A DNA stretch of 36,947 nt from Eutrophovita sp913057845 (GTDB lineage Bacteria; Pseudomonadota; Gammaproteobacteria; Burkholderiales; Eutrophovitaceae): NCBI GenBank assembly GCA_963925895.1, contig CAWUVH010000014.1:1-36947 (forward strand), written 5' to 3'. Every line of letters starts with the position of its first letter. The first letter of the stretch is position 1. Below, piece after piece: positions 1 through 7,480 of the stretch. The notes beneath the pieces were generated by a model that did no database searches, was not told the origin of the DNA, and was given only the letters and a program-made list of their open reading frames with translations. The position numbers and the translations under genes are program-made.

Positions 1-141
1 GAAATGGTTATGCCTGGTGATAACGTTCAGATGAAGGTGACGTTGATTCAGCCAATAGCTATGGAAGAAGGATTGCGTTTCGCGATTCGAGAGGGCGGCC
101 GTACCGTAGGTGCTGGCGTCGTCTCTAAAGTCACGGAGTAA
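1..141 (+). CDS. tuf: Elongation factor Tu, C-terminal end (partial)
   Basis: Only the last 46 codons and the TAA stop are inside the window. The reading frame gives the highly conserved EF-Tu domain 3 tail: a stretch starting EMVMPGDN, then FAIREGGRTVGAGVV and a lysine near the end. EF-Tu is the GTPase that carries aminoacyl-tRNA to the ribosomal A site. The gene is cut at the left edge, so its GTPase domain cannot be checked. It sits 52 nt before rpsJ, the usual position for the tuf copy that closes the str operon in proteobacteria. Read-through transcription into the S10 genes is likely because no terminator hairpin is visible between them. Confidence 0.95.
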   Translation, partial: EMVMPGDNVQMKVTLIQPIAMEEGLRFAIREGGRTVGAGVVSKVTE

Positions 142-193
142 AGTTAATCAGGTGGTGCGCGTAAGTGTTTCATCCCAGTTAAGAGATAATTGA

Positions 194-502
194 ATGGATA
201 ACCAAAAAATTCGAATTCGCTTGAAAGCGTTTGATTACAAATTGATTGATCAATCTGCTATCGAGATCGTCGAGACCGCAAAGCGGACTGGCGCTGTGGT
301 TAAAGGTCCTGTACCCTTGCCAACCCGTATTGAGCGGTTTGATTTACTTCGATCTCCGCACGTAGATAAAAAATCTCGAGAGCAGCTCGAAATGCGGACT
401 CATCTGCGGTTAATGGATATTATCGACCCTACAGATAAGACTGTAGATGCGTTGATGAAACTCGATTTGCCAGCTGGAGTCGACGTAGAAATTAAGTTGT
501 AG
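194..502 (+). CDS. rpsJ: 30S ribosomal protein S10 (NusE)
   Basis: 102 residues, against 103 in E. coli. The start MDNQKIRIRLKAFDYKLID is diagnostic, and the central HVDKKSREQLEMRTHLRLMDI segment is the long loop that reaches into the 30S head. S10 also acts as NusE, pairing with NusB in transcription antitermination. An AGAG purine run lies about 9 nt before the ATG. It is the first gene of the S10 block and lies only 52 nt after tuf. It is followed by an unusually long spacer of 102 nt before rplC. Confidence 0.97.
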   Translation: MDNQKIRIRLKAFDYKLIDQSAIEIVETAKRTGAVVKGPVPLPTRIERFDLLRSPHVDKKSREQLEMRTHLRLMDIIDPTDKTVDALMKLDLPAGVDVEIKL

Positions 503-604
503 TTTGTATTAGTAGTGGTTTAGATTGGGGCTCCAGGGCTCCTGATTTGTTAAATAATAAAAGACTCGCCAATTGTAGTGGGTCCCTCAATTGAGGTAAT
601 AATA

Positions 605-1249
605 ATGGCTATAGGAATGATTGGTCGTAAAGTTGGAATGACCAGGATTTTCACTGAAGGCGGAGAGTCCGTGCCAGTGACCGTCCTAGATGTTTCAAAC
701 AATCGAGTGTCTCAAGTTAAATCTACCGAGACTGATGGGTACGTCGCCGTCCAAGTATCATATGGAGAGCGTAGACGTAGTCGAATTAACAAAGCAATTT
801 CCGGACATCTTGCCAAGGCAGGGGTTGAAAGCGCGCGTGGTTTCCATGAGTTTCGCTTTGGCTCTGAGGCGACTGCTGAGCTAACGCTCGGGCAGACGCT
901 GGATGTTGGGTTATTCGAGGAGATTAAATACGTTGATATCTCTGGGGTCACTAAGGGTAAGGGATTTGCGGGTGCCATTAAAAGACATCACTTTTCTTCG
1001 CAGCGCGCCAGTCATGGTCAGTCGATTACCCATAACGCTCACGGTTCTACAGGGATGAACCAAGATCCTGGACGTGTGTTCCCAGGAAAAAAGATGGCCG
1101 GTCATTTGGGTTCGGCTAAGCGTACCGCGCAAAATATAGAACTAGTTAGGCTCGATAAAGAAAGAAATTTGATATTCGTGAAGGGTTCGGTACCAGGCGC
1201 AGATGGGTCGGACGTCGTTGTTATTCCTTCCGTTAAGAGGAGGGCATAA
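605..1249 (+). CDS. rplC: 50S ribosomal protein L3
   Basis: 214 residues from the ATG at 605 (MAIGMIGRKVGMTRIF). An in-frame GTG at 578 would add nine residues, but the family begins with MAIG and a GAGG Shine-Dalgarno lies at 593-596, so 605 is preferred. L3 is an early assembly protein near the peptidyl transferase centre. The GMNQDPGRVFPGKKMAGH segment is the extended central loop. Its glutamine (Q153 here) aligns with E. coli Q150, the residue methylated by PrmB. The Shine-Dalgarno is half of a 12-bp palindrome. rplD starts 2 nt after the stop. Confidence 0.96.
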   Translation: MAIGMIGRKVGMTRIFTEGGESVPVTVLDVSNNRVSQVKSTETDGYVAVQVSYGERRRSRINKAISGHLAKAGVESARGFHEFRFGSEATAELTLGQTLDVGLFEEIKYVDISGVTKGKGFAGAIKRHHFSSQRASHGQSITHNAHGSTGMNQDPGRVFPGKKMAGHLGSAKRTAQNIELVRLDKERNLIFVKGSVPGADGSDVVVIPSVKRRA

Positions 1250-1251
1250 GT

Positions 1252-1872
1252 ATGGAATTAAAAATTCTTAACGGCTCAAATGAGGCGGCAGGATCAATTC
1301 AGGTGTCGGACGCTCTTTTTGCTCGTGATTACAACGAATCGTTGATTCATCAGTTAGTCGTTTCATTTATGGCAAACGCCAGAAGCGGTACGCGTGCTCA
1401 AAAAGCTCGGGGAGATCTTACGCGCTCAGGCCGCAAGCCTTGGAAGCAAAAAGGCACTGGTCGTGCTCGTGCCGGTTCAGCAAGCAGTCCGATATGGCGC
1501 GGGGGTGGCAAGGCTTTCCCATCTAGCCCAGATGAAAACTTTTCGCAAAAGATTAATCGAAAGATGTACCGAGCAGGTGTTTCTACGATTTGGTCACAAT
1601 TGGTTCGTGAGGATCGTGTGATTGTCATCGATTCTTTCGCTGTTGAAGCGCCTAAAACCAAGTTGTTGAGCGCCAAGATGAAAGAGCTCGGATTGGCGAG
1701 TGCGTTGATCGTTACGCATGAGCCTGATGAGAATCTGTATTTGGCTGCTCGTAATTTACACAACGTGGATGTCTTGACTCCAGGTCAAGCGGATCCCGTG
1801 AGCTTATTGCACTTTGAGAAAGTCGTGATTACCAAAGACGCGATTGCCCAATTAGAGGAGTCGTTATCATGA
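1252..1872 (+). CDS. rplD: 50S ribosomal protein L4
   Basis: 206 residues (E. coli L4 has 201). The long basic exit-tunnel loop is recognisable at about residues 44-95, with RSGTRAQKARGDLTRSGRKP and KGTGRARAGS. L4 lines the peptide exit tunnel. In E. coli it also represses its own operon through the S10 mRNA leader. That leader has no room here, so the same regulation should not be assumed. The stop overlaps the rplW start by 4 nt (ATGA), which predicts translational coupling. Confidence 0.97.
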   Translation: MELKILNGSNEAAGSIQVSDALFARDYNESLIHQLVVSFMANARSGTRAQKARGDLTRSGRKPWKQKGTGRARAGSASSPIWRGGGKAFPSSPDENFSQKINRKMYRAGVSTIWSQLVREDRVIVIDSFAVEAPKTKLLSAKMKELGLASALIVTHEPDENLYLAARNLHNVDVLTPGQADPVSLLHFEKVVITKDAIAQLEESLS

Positions 1873-2186
1873 GGGAGTTAAAATTCAGTCAGGAGCGATT
1901 GCTCAAGGTAATTTTAGGTCCAGTGGTTTCAGAAAAAGCCACAGAAATTGCTGACGCTAGAAGTCAATTTACATTTAAGGTCGCGACGGATGCGACCAAG
2001 GCTGAAATTAAGTCCGCGGTCGAGATGCTATTTAAGAAAGACGTTGATAGCGTGCAAGTCGTTAATGTAAAAGGTAAGAAGAAGCGTACCGGCCAGCGAC
2101 TCGGACAACGAAAAAACTGGAAGAAAGCCTACGTTTGCCTGAAGCCTGGGCAGGACATCGATCTAACATCTGGGGAGATTAGCTAA
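1869..2186 (+). CDS. rplW: 50S ribosomal protein L23
   Basis: 105 residues. The LKVILGPVVSEKAT motif opens the fold, and the basic loop GKKKRTGQRLGQRKNWKKAY is the tunnel-lining extension. L23 sits at the mouth of the exit tunnel and is the docking site for trigger factor and SRP. It overlaps rplD by 4 nt, and its stop shares one base with the rplB start (TAATG), so rplD-rplW-rplB look translationally coupled. Nothing is unusual in length or composition. Confidence 0.96.
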   Translation: MRELKFSQERLLKVILGPVVSEKATEIADARSQFTFKVATDATKAEIKSAVEMLFKKDVDSVQVVNVKGKKKRTGQRLGQRKNWKKAYVCLKPGQDIDLTSGEIS

Positions 2187-3010
2187 TGGCTCTAGTAAAA
2201 ATGAATCCGACCTCGCCGGGTAGACGTAGCGTTGTTGCCGTTGTTAATAAGGAGCTCCATAAAGGACGGCCGCATGAGCCTCTCGTTGAGTCGCTCCACA
2301 AGAGGGCTGGCCGTAATAACCAAGGACACATTACTACTCGCCATCAAGGTGGCGGTCATAAGCGTCTCTATCGAATCATAGACTTTAAGCGAGATAAAGA
2401 CGGTATTCCGGGGCGTGTAGAGCGCTTGGAGTATGACCCTAATCGCAGTGCAAATATTGCCTTGATTCTTTATGCAGATGGGGAGAGGCGGTATGTCTTG
2501 GCGCCTAAAGGTATAAGTGCGGGAGATCAGTTGGAAAATGGACCTCTAGCAGCTATTAAGCCAGGTAATGCGCTACCCATTAAGAATATTCCGGTTGGTA
2601 CAACAATTCATTGCATTGAGATGAAGCCCGGTAAAGGTGCGCAGATGGCGCGATCAGCGGGAACATCTGTACAGTTGTTGGCAAAAGAAGATACTTACGC
2701 GCAGCTTCGCTTGAGGTCAGGTGAGATTCGAAAAATCTCCATTGAATGTCGTGCCACCATTGGTGAGGTGGGAAACAGCGAGCATGGCCTAAGAAGTTTG
2801 GGGAAAGCTGGGGCGAAACGTTGGAGAGGTATCAGACCTACTGTTCGCGGCGTAGCCATGAACCCAGTAGATCACCCGCACGGTGGTGGTGAGGGGCGTA
2901 CCGGCACGAAGCGGGACCCAGTAAGTCCTTGGGGAACGCTTTCCAAAGGGTTCCGGACTCGTAATAACAAGCGAACTCAGAACATGATCGTTCGAAGACG
3001 AGCTAAATAA
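2186..3010 (+). CDS. rplB: 50S ribosomal protein L2
   Basis: 274 residues (273 in E. coli). Family landmarks are the GRNNQGHITTRHQGGGHK stretch near residue 43 and the C-terminal DHPHGGGEGR, where H230 corresponds to the conserved His implicated in peptidyl transferase function. L2 binds 23S rRNA and is needed for subunit association. The start overlaps the rplW stop. A 13-nt spacer carrying AGGGG precedes rpsS. Confidence 0.98.
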   Translation: MALVKMNPTSPGRRSVVAVVNKELHKGRPHEPLVESLHKRAGRNNQGHITTRHQGGGHKRLYRIIDFKRDKDGIPGRVERLEYDPNRSANIALILYADGERRYVLAPKGISAGDQLENGPLAAIKPGNALPIKNIPVGTTIHCIEMKPGKGAQMARSAGTSVQLLAKEDTYAQLRLRSGEIRKISIECRATIGEVGNSEHGLRSLGKAGAKRWRGIRPTVRGVAMNPVDHPHGGGEGRTGTKRDPVSPWGTLSKGFRTRNNKRTQNMIVRRRAK

Positions 3011-3023
3011 AGGGGTATAAGCA

Positions 3024-3302
3024 ATGGCACGATCACTAAAAAAAGGACCTTTTGTTGACCTCCATCTTGTAAAAAAAGTGGATACAGCTCGCTCTAAAAA
3101 CGACAAAAGACCAGTAAAGACATGGTCACGACGGTCAACAATTTTACCTGACTTCGTAGGCTTAACTATCGCGGTGCATAACGGAAGGCAACATATTCCT
3201 GTGTATGTGACTGAAAATATGGTTGGGCATAAGCTCGGTGAATTTTCGAATACAAGGACCTTTAAAGGTCATGCGGCGGATAAAAAAGTCGCTAAGAGAT
3301 AA
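3024..3302 (+). CDS. rpsS: 30S ribosomal protein S19
   Basis: 92 residues starting MARSLKKGPFVDLHLVKKV, the invariant S19 N-terminus, and containing WSRRSTILPDFVGLTIAVHNG and the GHKLGEFSNTRTFKGH block. S19 sits in the 30S head and contacts S13 and the A-site finger. An AGGGG Shine-Dalgarno lies upstream. It is embedded in the S10 block between rplB and rplV. Confidence 0.97.
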   Translation: MARSLKKGPFVDLHLVKKVDTARSKNDKRPVKTWSRRSTILPDFVGLTIAVHNGRQHIPVYVTENMVGHKLGEFSNTRTFKGHAADKKVAKR

Positions 3303-3317
3303 GGTGAGGTTTTAGAT

Positions 3318-3659
3318 ATGGAAACATCAGCTGTACTTCGTGGTGTGAGACTGTCCCCGCAAAAAGGTCGGCTTGTTGCTGATTTGATAAGGGGTATGCC
3401 AGTTGATAGAGCCCTTGACGTGCTCAAGTTTAGTCCTAAGAGAGGGGCTAAAATCATCAAGAAAGTATTAGAGTCAGCGATAGCAAATGCTGAACATAAC
3501 GATGGTGCTGATATAGATGAATTGAAGATTACTCGAATATTCGTCGAAAAAGGCCCAGTTTTAAAACGCTTTCGTCCTAGAGCTAAAGGGCGAGGGGTGC
3601 AGATTCTTAAACCGACTAGTCATGTATTTTTGAGTGTCGGCGATAAGCCTAAGGAGTAG
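3318..3659 (+). CDS. rplV: 50S ribosomal protein L22
   Basis: 113 residues. The N-terminal RGVRLSPQKGRLVADLIRG and the tunnel beta-hairpin (about residues 78-102, with KGPVLKRFRPRAKGRG) are typical. L22 helps form the exit-tunnel constriction with L4 and is a known site of macrolide resistance changes. No deletion in that hairpin is apparent here. A GGTGAGG purine run precedes the ATG. rpsC starts 2 nt after the stop. Confidence 0.96.
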   Translation: METSAVLRGVRLSPQKGRLVADLIRGMPVDRALDVLKFSPKRGAKIIKKVLESAIANAEHNDGADIDELKITRIFVEKGPVLKRFRPRAKGRGVQILKPTSHVFLSVGDKPKE

Positions 3660-3661
3660 GT

Positions 3662-4381
3662 ATGGGACAGAAAATCAACCCGATTGGATTTCGCTTAGGT
3701 GTACAGCGTAATTGGAGTTCTAAATGGTATGCGGTAGGACGTAATTTTTCCGAAATGTTACTGCAGGATATTAAGGTGCGAGAGTTTCTAAAGAAGCGAC
3801 TTGCGCATGCCTCTGTAGCGAAGGTTATTATCGAGCGGCCTGCCAAGAACGCCAGGATTACGATCCACAGCGCCCGACCCGGTATTGTCATCGGTAAAAA
3901 AGGTGAAGACATTGAAGTCTTGCGAGGTGAGCTCCAGCGGTTAATGGGTGTGCCTGTCCATCTCAATATTGAAGAGGTGCGCAAGCCGGAAATTGACGCG
4001 CAATTGATTGCTGACTCGATTGCTCAACAGTTAACAAAGAGAATCGCTTTTCGTAGGGCAATGAAGCGAGCTATGCAAAATGCAATGCGGCTTGGTGCTA
4101 AGGGCGTGAAAATCATGAGCGCCGGACGTTTGAATGGCATTGATATTGCTAGGACCGAGTGGTACCGAGAGGGGCGTGTTCCTCTTCATACACTCCGCGC
4201 AGAAATAGATTACGGTACGGCGGAAGCACAGACTACCTTTGGAATTATCGGCATCAAAGTGTGGATCTACAAAGGTGAAATGCTCGGCTCTAAGGACCCG
4301 ATTGGAGGCTTGCCTGCTGATGTTGCGCCCGCGCCAAGAAAACAACGAAAAACGGGAGTAAATAATGCTGCAACCGTCTAG
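3662..4381 (+). CDS. rpsC: 30S ribosomal protein S3
   Basis: 239 residues (233 in E. coli). It starts MGQKINPIGFRLG. The KH domain shows the IVIGKKGEDIE GxxG loop near residue 80, and the C-domain shows GRLNGIDIARTEWYREGRVP. S3 lies at the mRNA entry channel and contributes to ribosomal helicase activity. The last 17 nt overlap the start of rplP in another frame, so the two genes are probably translationally coupled. Confidence 0.98.
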   Translation: MGQKINPIGFRLGVQRNWSSKWYAVGRNFSEMLLQDIKVREFLKKRLAHASVAKVIIERPAKNARITIHSARPGIVIGKKGEDIEVLRGELQRLMGVPVHLNIEEVRKPEIDAQLIADSIAQQLTKRIAFRRAMKRAMQNAMRLGAKGVKIMSAGRLNGIDIARTEWYREGRVPLHTLRAEIDYGTAEAQTTFGIIGIKVWIYKGEMLGSKDPIGGLPADVAPAPRKQRKTGVNNAATV

Positions 4382-4778
4382 AACTAAATTTCGTAAACAG
4401 TTTAAGGGTCGGAATTATGGGGTTGCGACTCGTGGGGCAAAAGTTTCCTTCGGCGATTTCGGTCTGAAAGCTATTGATCGCGGTCGACTGACGGCGAGAC
4501 AGATTGAAGCGGCTCGACGTGCAATGACACGGTACATAAAGCGTGGTGGTCGAATTTGGATACGCATCTTCCCAGATAAGCCTATTACACAAAAGCCTGC
4601 AGAGGTTCGAATGGGTAAAGGTAAAGGAAGTGTAGAGTATTGGGTCGCTGAAATTCAACCAGGAAAAGTATTGTACGAAATGGATGGAGTGCAAGAAGAC
4701 GTCGCGAGAGAGGCGTTCAGGCTTGCGGCAGCTAAGCTTCCTCTTCGTACCGTCTTTGTCCATAAAAACTTGGGATAG
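4365..4778 (+). CDS. rplP: 50S ribosomal protein L16
   Basis: 137 residues, starting MLQPSRTKFRKQFKGRN at an ATG inside the 3' end of rpsC (17-nt overlap). The start is fixed by the strongly conserved MLQP N-terminus. The RMGKGKG motif is present, with R82 equivalent to E. coli R81, the residue hydroxylated by the YcfD/RoxA oxygenase where that enzyme occurs. L16 organises the A-site tRNA binding region of the 50S subunit. The open frame on the opposite strand here is a shadow. Confidence 0.97.
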   Translation: MLQPSRTKFRKQFKGRNYGVATRGAKVSFGDFGLKAIDRGRLTARQIEAARRAMTRYIKRGGRIWIRIFPDKPITQKPAEVRMGKGKGSVEYWVAEIQPGKVLYEMDGVQEDVAREAFRLAAAKLPLRTVFVHKNLG

Positions 4779-4781
4779 GGC

Positions 4782-4979
4782 ATGAAAGCTAAAGATTTAG
4801 AAACTAAAAACGTAGAAGACTTGAATAAAGAATTACATGAGTTACTCAAGGCTGCATTTACACTCAGGATGCAAAAGGCGACTCAGCAACTGACTAACTC
4901 TAGTGAGATTTGCAAGGTTCGCAGAGACATCGCCCGTGTTAAAACTGTATTGGCAAAGAAAGTGAGCGCAAATGTCTGA
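4782..4979 (+). CDS. rpmC: 50S ribosomal protein L29
   Basis: 65 residues, all-helical. It shows the family pattern MKAKDLETKNVEDLNKELHE, then LRMQKATQQL and the RRDIARVKTVLAKK C-terminal helix. L29 lies next to L23 at the exit tunnel. It begins 3 nt after rplP and its last 8 nt overlap the rpsQ start. A GATAGGG run serves as ribosome binding site. Confidence 0.94.
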   Translation: MKAKDLETKNVEDLNKELHELLKAAFTLRMQKATQQLTNSSEICKVRRDIARVKTVLAKKVSANV

Positions 4980-5241
4980 TAAGACCACCGCTAATCGTCG
5001 CCGACTCAAGGGTCGCGTGGTGTCCGATAAAATGGACAAAACTGTTACCGTTCTCGTTGAGCGGCAAGTAAAACATCCGCTCTACGGTAAGTTTATGAAG
5101 CAATCAAGCAAGTACCATGCGCACGATGAACCCAATGAGTGTCAAATCGGAGATACAGTACTGATTGAAGAAGGTGTGCCCCGGTCTAAGACTAAGAGTT
5201 GGTCAGTGGCTGAAGTAGTAGAAAAATCAACGCAAATATAA
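4972..5241 (+). CDS. rpsQ: 30S ribosomal protein S17
   Basis: 89 residues with the OB-fold pattern RRLKGRVVSDKMDKTVTVLV followed by HPLYGKFMKQSSKYHAHDE and the IEEGVPRSKTKSW turn. S17 is a primary 16S rRNA binder in the 30S body. It overlaps rpmC by 8 nt. It is the last gene of the S10 block: a 169-nt spacer follows, as at the S10/spc boundary in E. coli. Confidence 0.96.
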   Translation: MSDKTTANRRRLKGRVVSDKMDKTVTVLVERQVKHPLYGKFMKQSSKYHAHDEPNECQIGDTVLIEEGVPRSKTKSWSVAEVVEKSTQI

Positions 5242-5249
5242 TATTAGGG

Positions 5250-5278
5250 TTGTCTGAAGCTACGGTTTCAGATATGAT
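5250..5278 (+). promoter_or_regulatory. Candidate spc operon promoter
   Basis: TTGTCT at 5250-5255 and TATGAT at 5273-5278 are separated by exactly 17 nt, a good sigma70-type match. It lies in the rpsQ-rplN spacer, the same place as the E. coli spc promoter. Predicted transcription would start near 5285 and leave a leader of about 125 nt before rplN. Seen by pattern only. Confidence 0.65.
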
Positions 5279-5303
5279 GCACGGCTTTTCTAGAGGGGCT
5301 AAT

Positions 5304-5321
5304 CTCAACGTTTGTGTTGAG
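5304..5321 (+). promoter_or_regulatory. Hairpin in the rplN leader
   Basis: CTCAAC and GTTGAG form a 6-bp stem with a 6-nt loop, about 20 nt downstream of the predicted transcription start. No T-run follows, so it is not an intrinsic terminator. It could stabilise the 5' end of the mRNA or bind a regulator. The function is unknown. Confidence 0.35.
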
Positions 5322-5410
5322 GGCAATCACTAGAAGTTGTTTTTAACCCGGACGGGTGCCAAAACTGTTCCTTAACTTGGGGTAAGTTGGTTGAAATTAG
5401 GCGTAAAAAT

Positions 5411-5779
5411 ATGATCCAAATGCAAACACGGCTTCAGGTTGCTGACAACACTGGTGCGCGTTCTGTGATGTGTATTAAGGTGCTTGGCGGCTCGAAACGA
5501 CGGTACGCAGGCGTGGGTGATGTTATCAAGGTAGCCATCAAAGATGCTGCGCCGCGAGGTAAGGTAAAAAAAGGCGAAGTCTATAACGCGGTAGTGGTAC
5601 GAACAGCTGCTGGGGTTCGTCGTCCGGATGGGTCTAAGATTAAGTTCGATTCAAACGCAGCAGTATTACTCAACGCTAAATTAGAGCCAATCGGTACACG
5701 GATTTTTGGGCCAGTTACCCGAGAGTTAAGGACGGAGAAATTTATGAAGATAGTTTCTCTCGCACCAGAGGTTTTGTAG
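5411..5779 (+). CDS. rplN: 50S ribosomal protein L14
   Basis: 122 residues from the ATG at 5411 (MIQMQTRLQVADNTGA). An in-frame TTG at 5387 would add eight residues, but the family starts with MIQ and an AGG at 5399-5401 is well spaced for the ATG. Landmarks are CIKVLGGSKRRYAGVGD, PRGKVKKGEVYNAVVVRT and IGTRIFGPVTRELR. L14 forms an intersubunit bridge. It is the first gene after the candidate spc promoter. Confidence 0.96.
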   Translation: MIQMQTRLQVADNTGARSVMCIKVLGGSKRRYAGVGDVIKVAIKDAAPRGKVKKGEVYNAVVVRTAAGVRRPDGSKIKFDSNAAVLLNAKLEPIGTRIFGPVTRELRTEKFMKIVSLAPEVL

Positions 5780-5792
5780 AGAAGGACGCGCT

Positions 5793-6110
5793 ATGGAAAA
5801 AATTCGAAAAGGTGACCAGGTAGTAGTTAACTTAGGTCGAGATAAAGGAAAGCAAGGCACTGTGTTACAGGTGCTAGCAAATTCTAAAGTATTGGTTGAG
5901 GGTATCAATCTTGTTAAGAAACACCAAAAAGGCAATCCCATGACGGGTGCTACCGGTGGCATTAACACAAAAGAGATGCCTATACAGCGATCTAATCTTG
6001 CTGTATTTAACCCCGCGACGAAAAAAGGCGACCGTGTCGGTATTAAAACGTTGGACGACGGGTCTCGTGTACGAATATTTCGCTCAAATGGCGAAATGGT
6101 CGATTCTTGA
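5793..6110 (+). CDS. rplX: 50S ribosomal protein L24
   Basis: 105 residues. An N-terminal KOW motif is visible (KIRKGDQVVVNLGRDKGKQG), followed by VEGINLVKKHQKGNP. L24 initiates 50S assembly and later lies near the exit tunnel. AGAAGGA precedes the ATG at a normal distance. Only 10 nt separate it from rplE. In E. coli the rplX-rplE junction is the S8 repressor target. I did not recognise an S8-like helix here by eye. Confidence 0.95.
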   Translation: MEKIRKGDQVVVNLGRDKGKQGTVLQVLANSKVLVEGINLVKKHQKGNPMTGATGGINTKEMPIQRSNLAVFNPATKKGDRVGIKTLDDGSRVRIFRSNGEMVDS

Positions 6111-6120
6111 AAGGTTTTGA

Positions 6121-6702
6121 ATGAGTAATGACGCTAAAGTAGCTGGTCAACAAGAGCTCAAGGGAGCGCGACTGGCAGACGTGTATAAGGCTGAGGTGGT
6201 TCCGGGTCTTATGAGTGAGTATAAGTATAAGTCCATCATGGAGGTCCCGCGCATTTTGAAGATTGTCCTTAATATGGGCGTCGGTGAAGCGGTGGCTGAT
6301 AAGAAAGTGCTTGACCACGCGGTTAGTGATATGACCTTGATCGCAGGGCAAAAACCAATCATCACTAAAGCTAAGAAATCTATTGCGGGCTTTAAAATAC
6401 GTGATGGGTATCCCATTGGATGCAAGGTAACGCTGCGCGGCCCAAGAATGTATGAGTTTTTAGATCGTTTAATCTCGGTGGCTATTCCGCGTATCAGGGA
6501 TTTTCGTGGCATTCCTAGTAAGTCGTTTGACGGTCGTGGAAACTTCAATATGGGCGTTCGTGAGCAGATTATTTTCCCTGAAGTTGAGTACGATAAGATT
6601 GACGTGCTGCGTGGTTTGAATGTGACAATCACGACAACTGCTAAGACAGATAAGGAAGCACGTTCTTTGTTATCCGCTTTCCGTTTCCCGTTCAAGAATT
6701 GA
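6121..6702 (+). CDS. rplE: 50S ribosomal protein L5
   Basis: 193 residues, about 14 longer than E. coli L5 because of an N-terminal extension (MSNDAKVAGQQELKGA) before the usual start of the family. The core shows VLNMGVGEA, AGQKPIITKAKKSIAGFKIR and the GRGNFNMGVREQIIFPE block. L5 binds 5S rRNA and the P-site tRNA. A downstream start inside the extension is less likely because the AAGG at 6111-6114 serves the first ATG. A long antisense open frame here is a shadow. Confidence 0.95.
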   Translation: MSNDAKVAGQQELKGARLADVYKAEVVPGLMSEYKYKSIMEVPRILKIVLNMGVGEAVADKKVLDHAVSDMTLIAGQKPIITKAKKSIAGFKIRDGYPIGCKVTLRGPRMYEFLDRLISVAIPRIRDFRGIPSKSFDGRGNFNMGVREQIIFPEVEYDKIDVLRGLNVTITTTAKTDKEARSLLSAFRFPFKN

Positions 6703-6709
6703 GGATCTA

Positions 6710-7015
6710 ATGGCAAAAAAATCTATCATTTATAGGGATATCAAGCGGCGTGCTACTGTCGCGAAATACGCAGAAAAAAGAGCGGCAATTGATGCTGTGC
6801 TTAACAGTGCGCAGTCTTCGGAAGAAGAAAAATATGTCGCTCGTATAGCGTTGCAAAAACTACCTCGTAATGCCAGTCCAGTGCGCTTGAGAAATCGGTG
6901 TGCACTAACTGGTAGGCCGCGTGGTGTTTATAGTAAATTTGGTCTTGCCCGCGGGAAACTTCGTGAAATCGCTATGCGCGGTGAGGTTCCTGGAATTATT
7001 AAAGCGAGTTGGTAG
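6710..7015 (+). CDS. rpsN: 30S ribosomal protein S14 (zinc-free form)
   Basis: 101 residues, the long form without the CxxC zinc motif, as in E. coli. It starts MAKKSIIYRDIKRR and ends with the conserved NRCALTGRPRGVYSKFGLAR followed by a KASW tail. S14 is a late-assembly protein of the 30S head. It lies between rplE and rpsH with short spacers, and GAGGA precedes the ATG. The zinc-free S14 contrasts with the zinc-type S4 and L36 encoded downstream. Confidence 0.96.
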   Translation: MAKKSIIYRDIKRRATVAKYAEKRAAIDAVLNSAQSSEEEKYVARIALQKLPRNASPVRLRNRCALTGRPRGVYSKFGLARGKLREIAMRGEVPGIIKASW

Positions 7016-7027
7016 GAGAGTACAGCT

Positions 7028-7426
7028 ATGAGTATGAGTGATCCAATCGCTGACATGTTGACTAGAATCAGAAACGCTCAAATGGCGGAAAAGAGCAAAG
7101 TCAAGATGCCATTTAGCAATGTAAAGCGAGCAATTGCACAGGTGCTTATCGATGAAGGTTACATCGAGAGTATGACCGTAATCGGGCAAGAGCAGAAGAA
7201 GCCAGAGCTTGAGCTTGCCCTTAAGTATTATGCGGGACGGCCTGTTATTGAGAAAATTGAACGAGTCAGTCGACCCGGGTTGCGTATTTATAAAGGCGCG
7301 CAGGACATCCCAACTGTTATGAACGGTCTTGGCGTTGCGATAGTTTCGACACCAAAGGGAGTGATGACAGATCGCAGGGCCAGGAGTACTGGGATCGGTG
7401 GTGAAGTTCTTTGTATCGTCGCTTAA
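7028..7426 (+). CDS. rpsH: 30S ribosomal protein S8
   Basis: 132 residues (130 in E. coli), starting MSMSDPIADMLTRIRNAQ. The C-terminal GVAIVSTPKGVMTDRRAR and GGEVLCIVA segments are diagnostic. S8 is a primary binder of the 16S central domain and in E. coli is the spc repressor. TAGGAGAG lies just upstream of the ATG. The following spacer to rplF holds a small translatable ORF. Confidence 0.97.
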   Translation: MSMSDPIADMLTRIRNAQMAEKSKVKMPFSNVKRAIAQVLIDEGYIESMTVIGQEQKKPELELALKYYAGRPVIEKIERVSRPGLRIYKGAQDIPTVMNGLGVAIVSTPKGVMTDRRARSTGIGGEVLCIVA

Positions 7427-7441
7427 GTAAAGAGGACGATC

Positions 7442-7477
7442 ATGATCTTTAAACGAACAATCGATTTGGAGTTATAG
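7442..7477 (+). CDS. Possible 11-residue mini-ORF upstream of rplF
   Basis: An ATG at 7442 opens an 11-codon frame (MIFKRTIDLEL) ending in TAG at 7475-7477. A strong GAGG Shine-Dalgarno lies at 7432-7435 with a 6-nt spacer. The frame ends 3 nt before the rplF ATG and runs through the rplF GGAG ribosome binding site (7468-7471). This could be a coupling or leader peptide, or the remnant of an earlier rplF start. Nothing shows that it is translated. Confidence 0.35.
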   Translation: MIFKRTIDLEL

Positions 7478-7480
7478 AAA

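Noticed and set aside
4290..4763. 157-codon minus-strand frame opposite rpsC and rplP
   Set aside because: It lies antisense to two unmistakable ribosomal genes and its translation is low-complexity and unlike any family. It is a shadow.
6147..6716. Long open frame (189 codons) antisense to rplE
   Set aside because: It is fully complementary to a clear L5 gene, shows no recognisable protein features and has no upstream ribosome binding site. It is a coding shadow.
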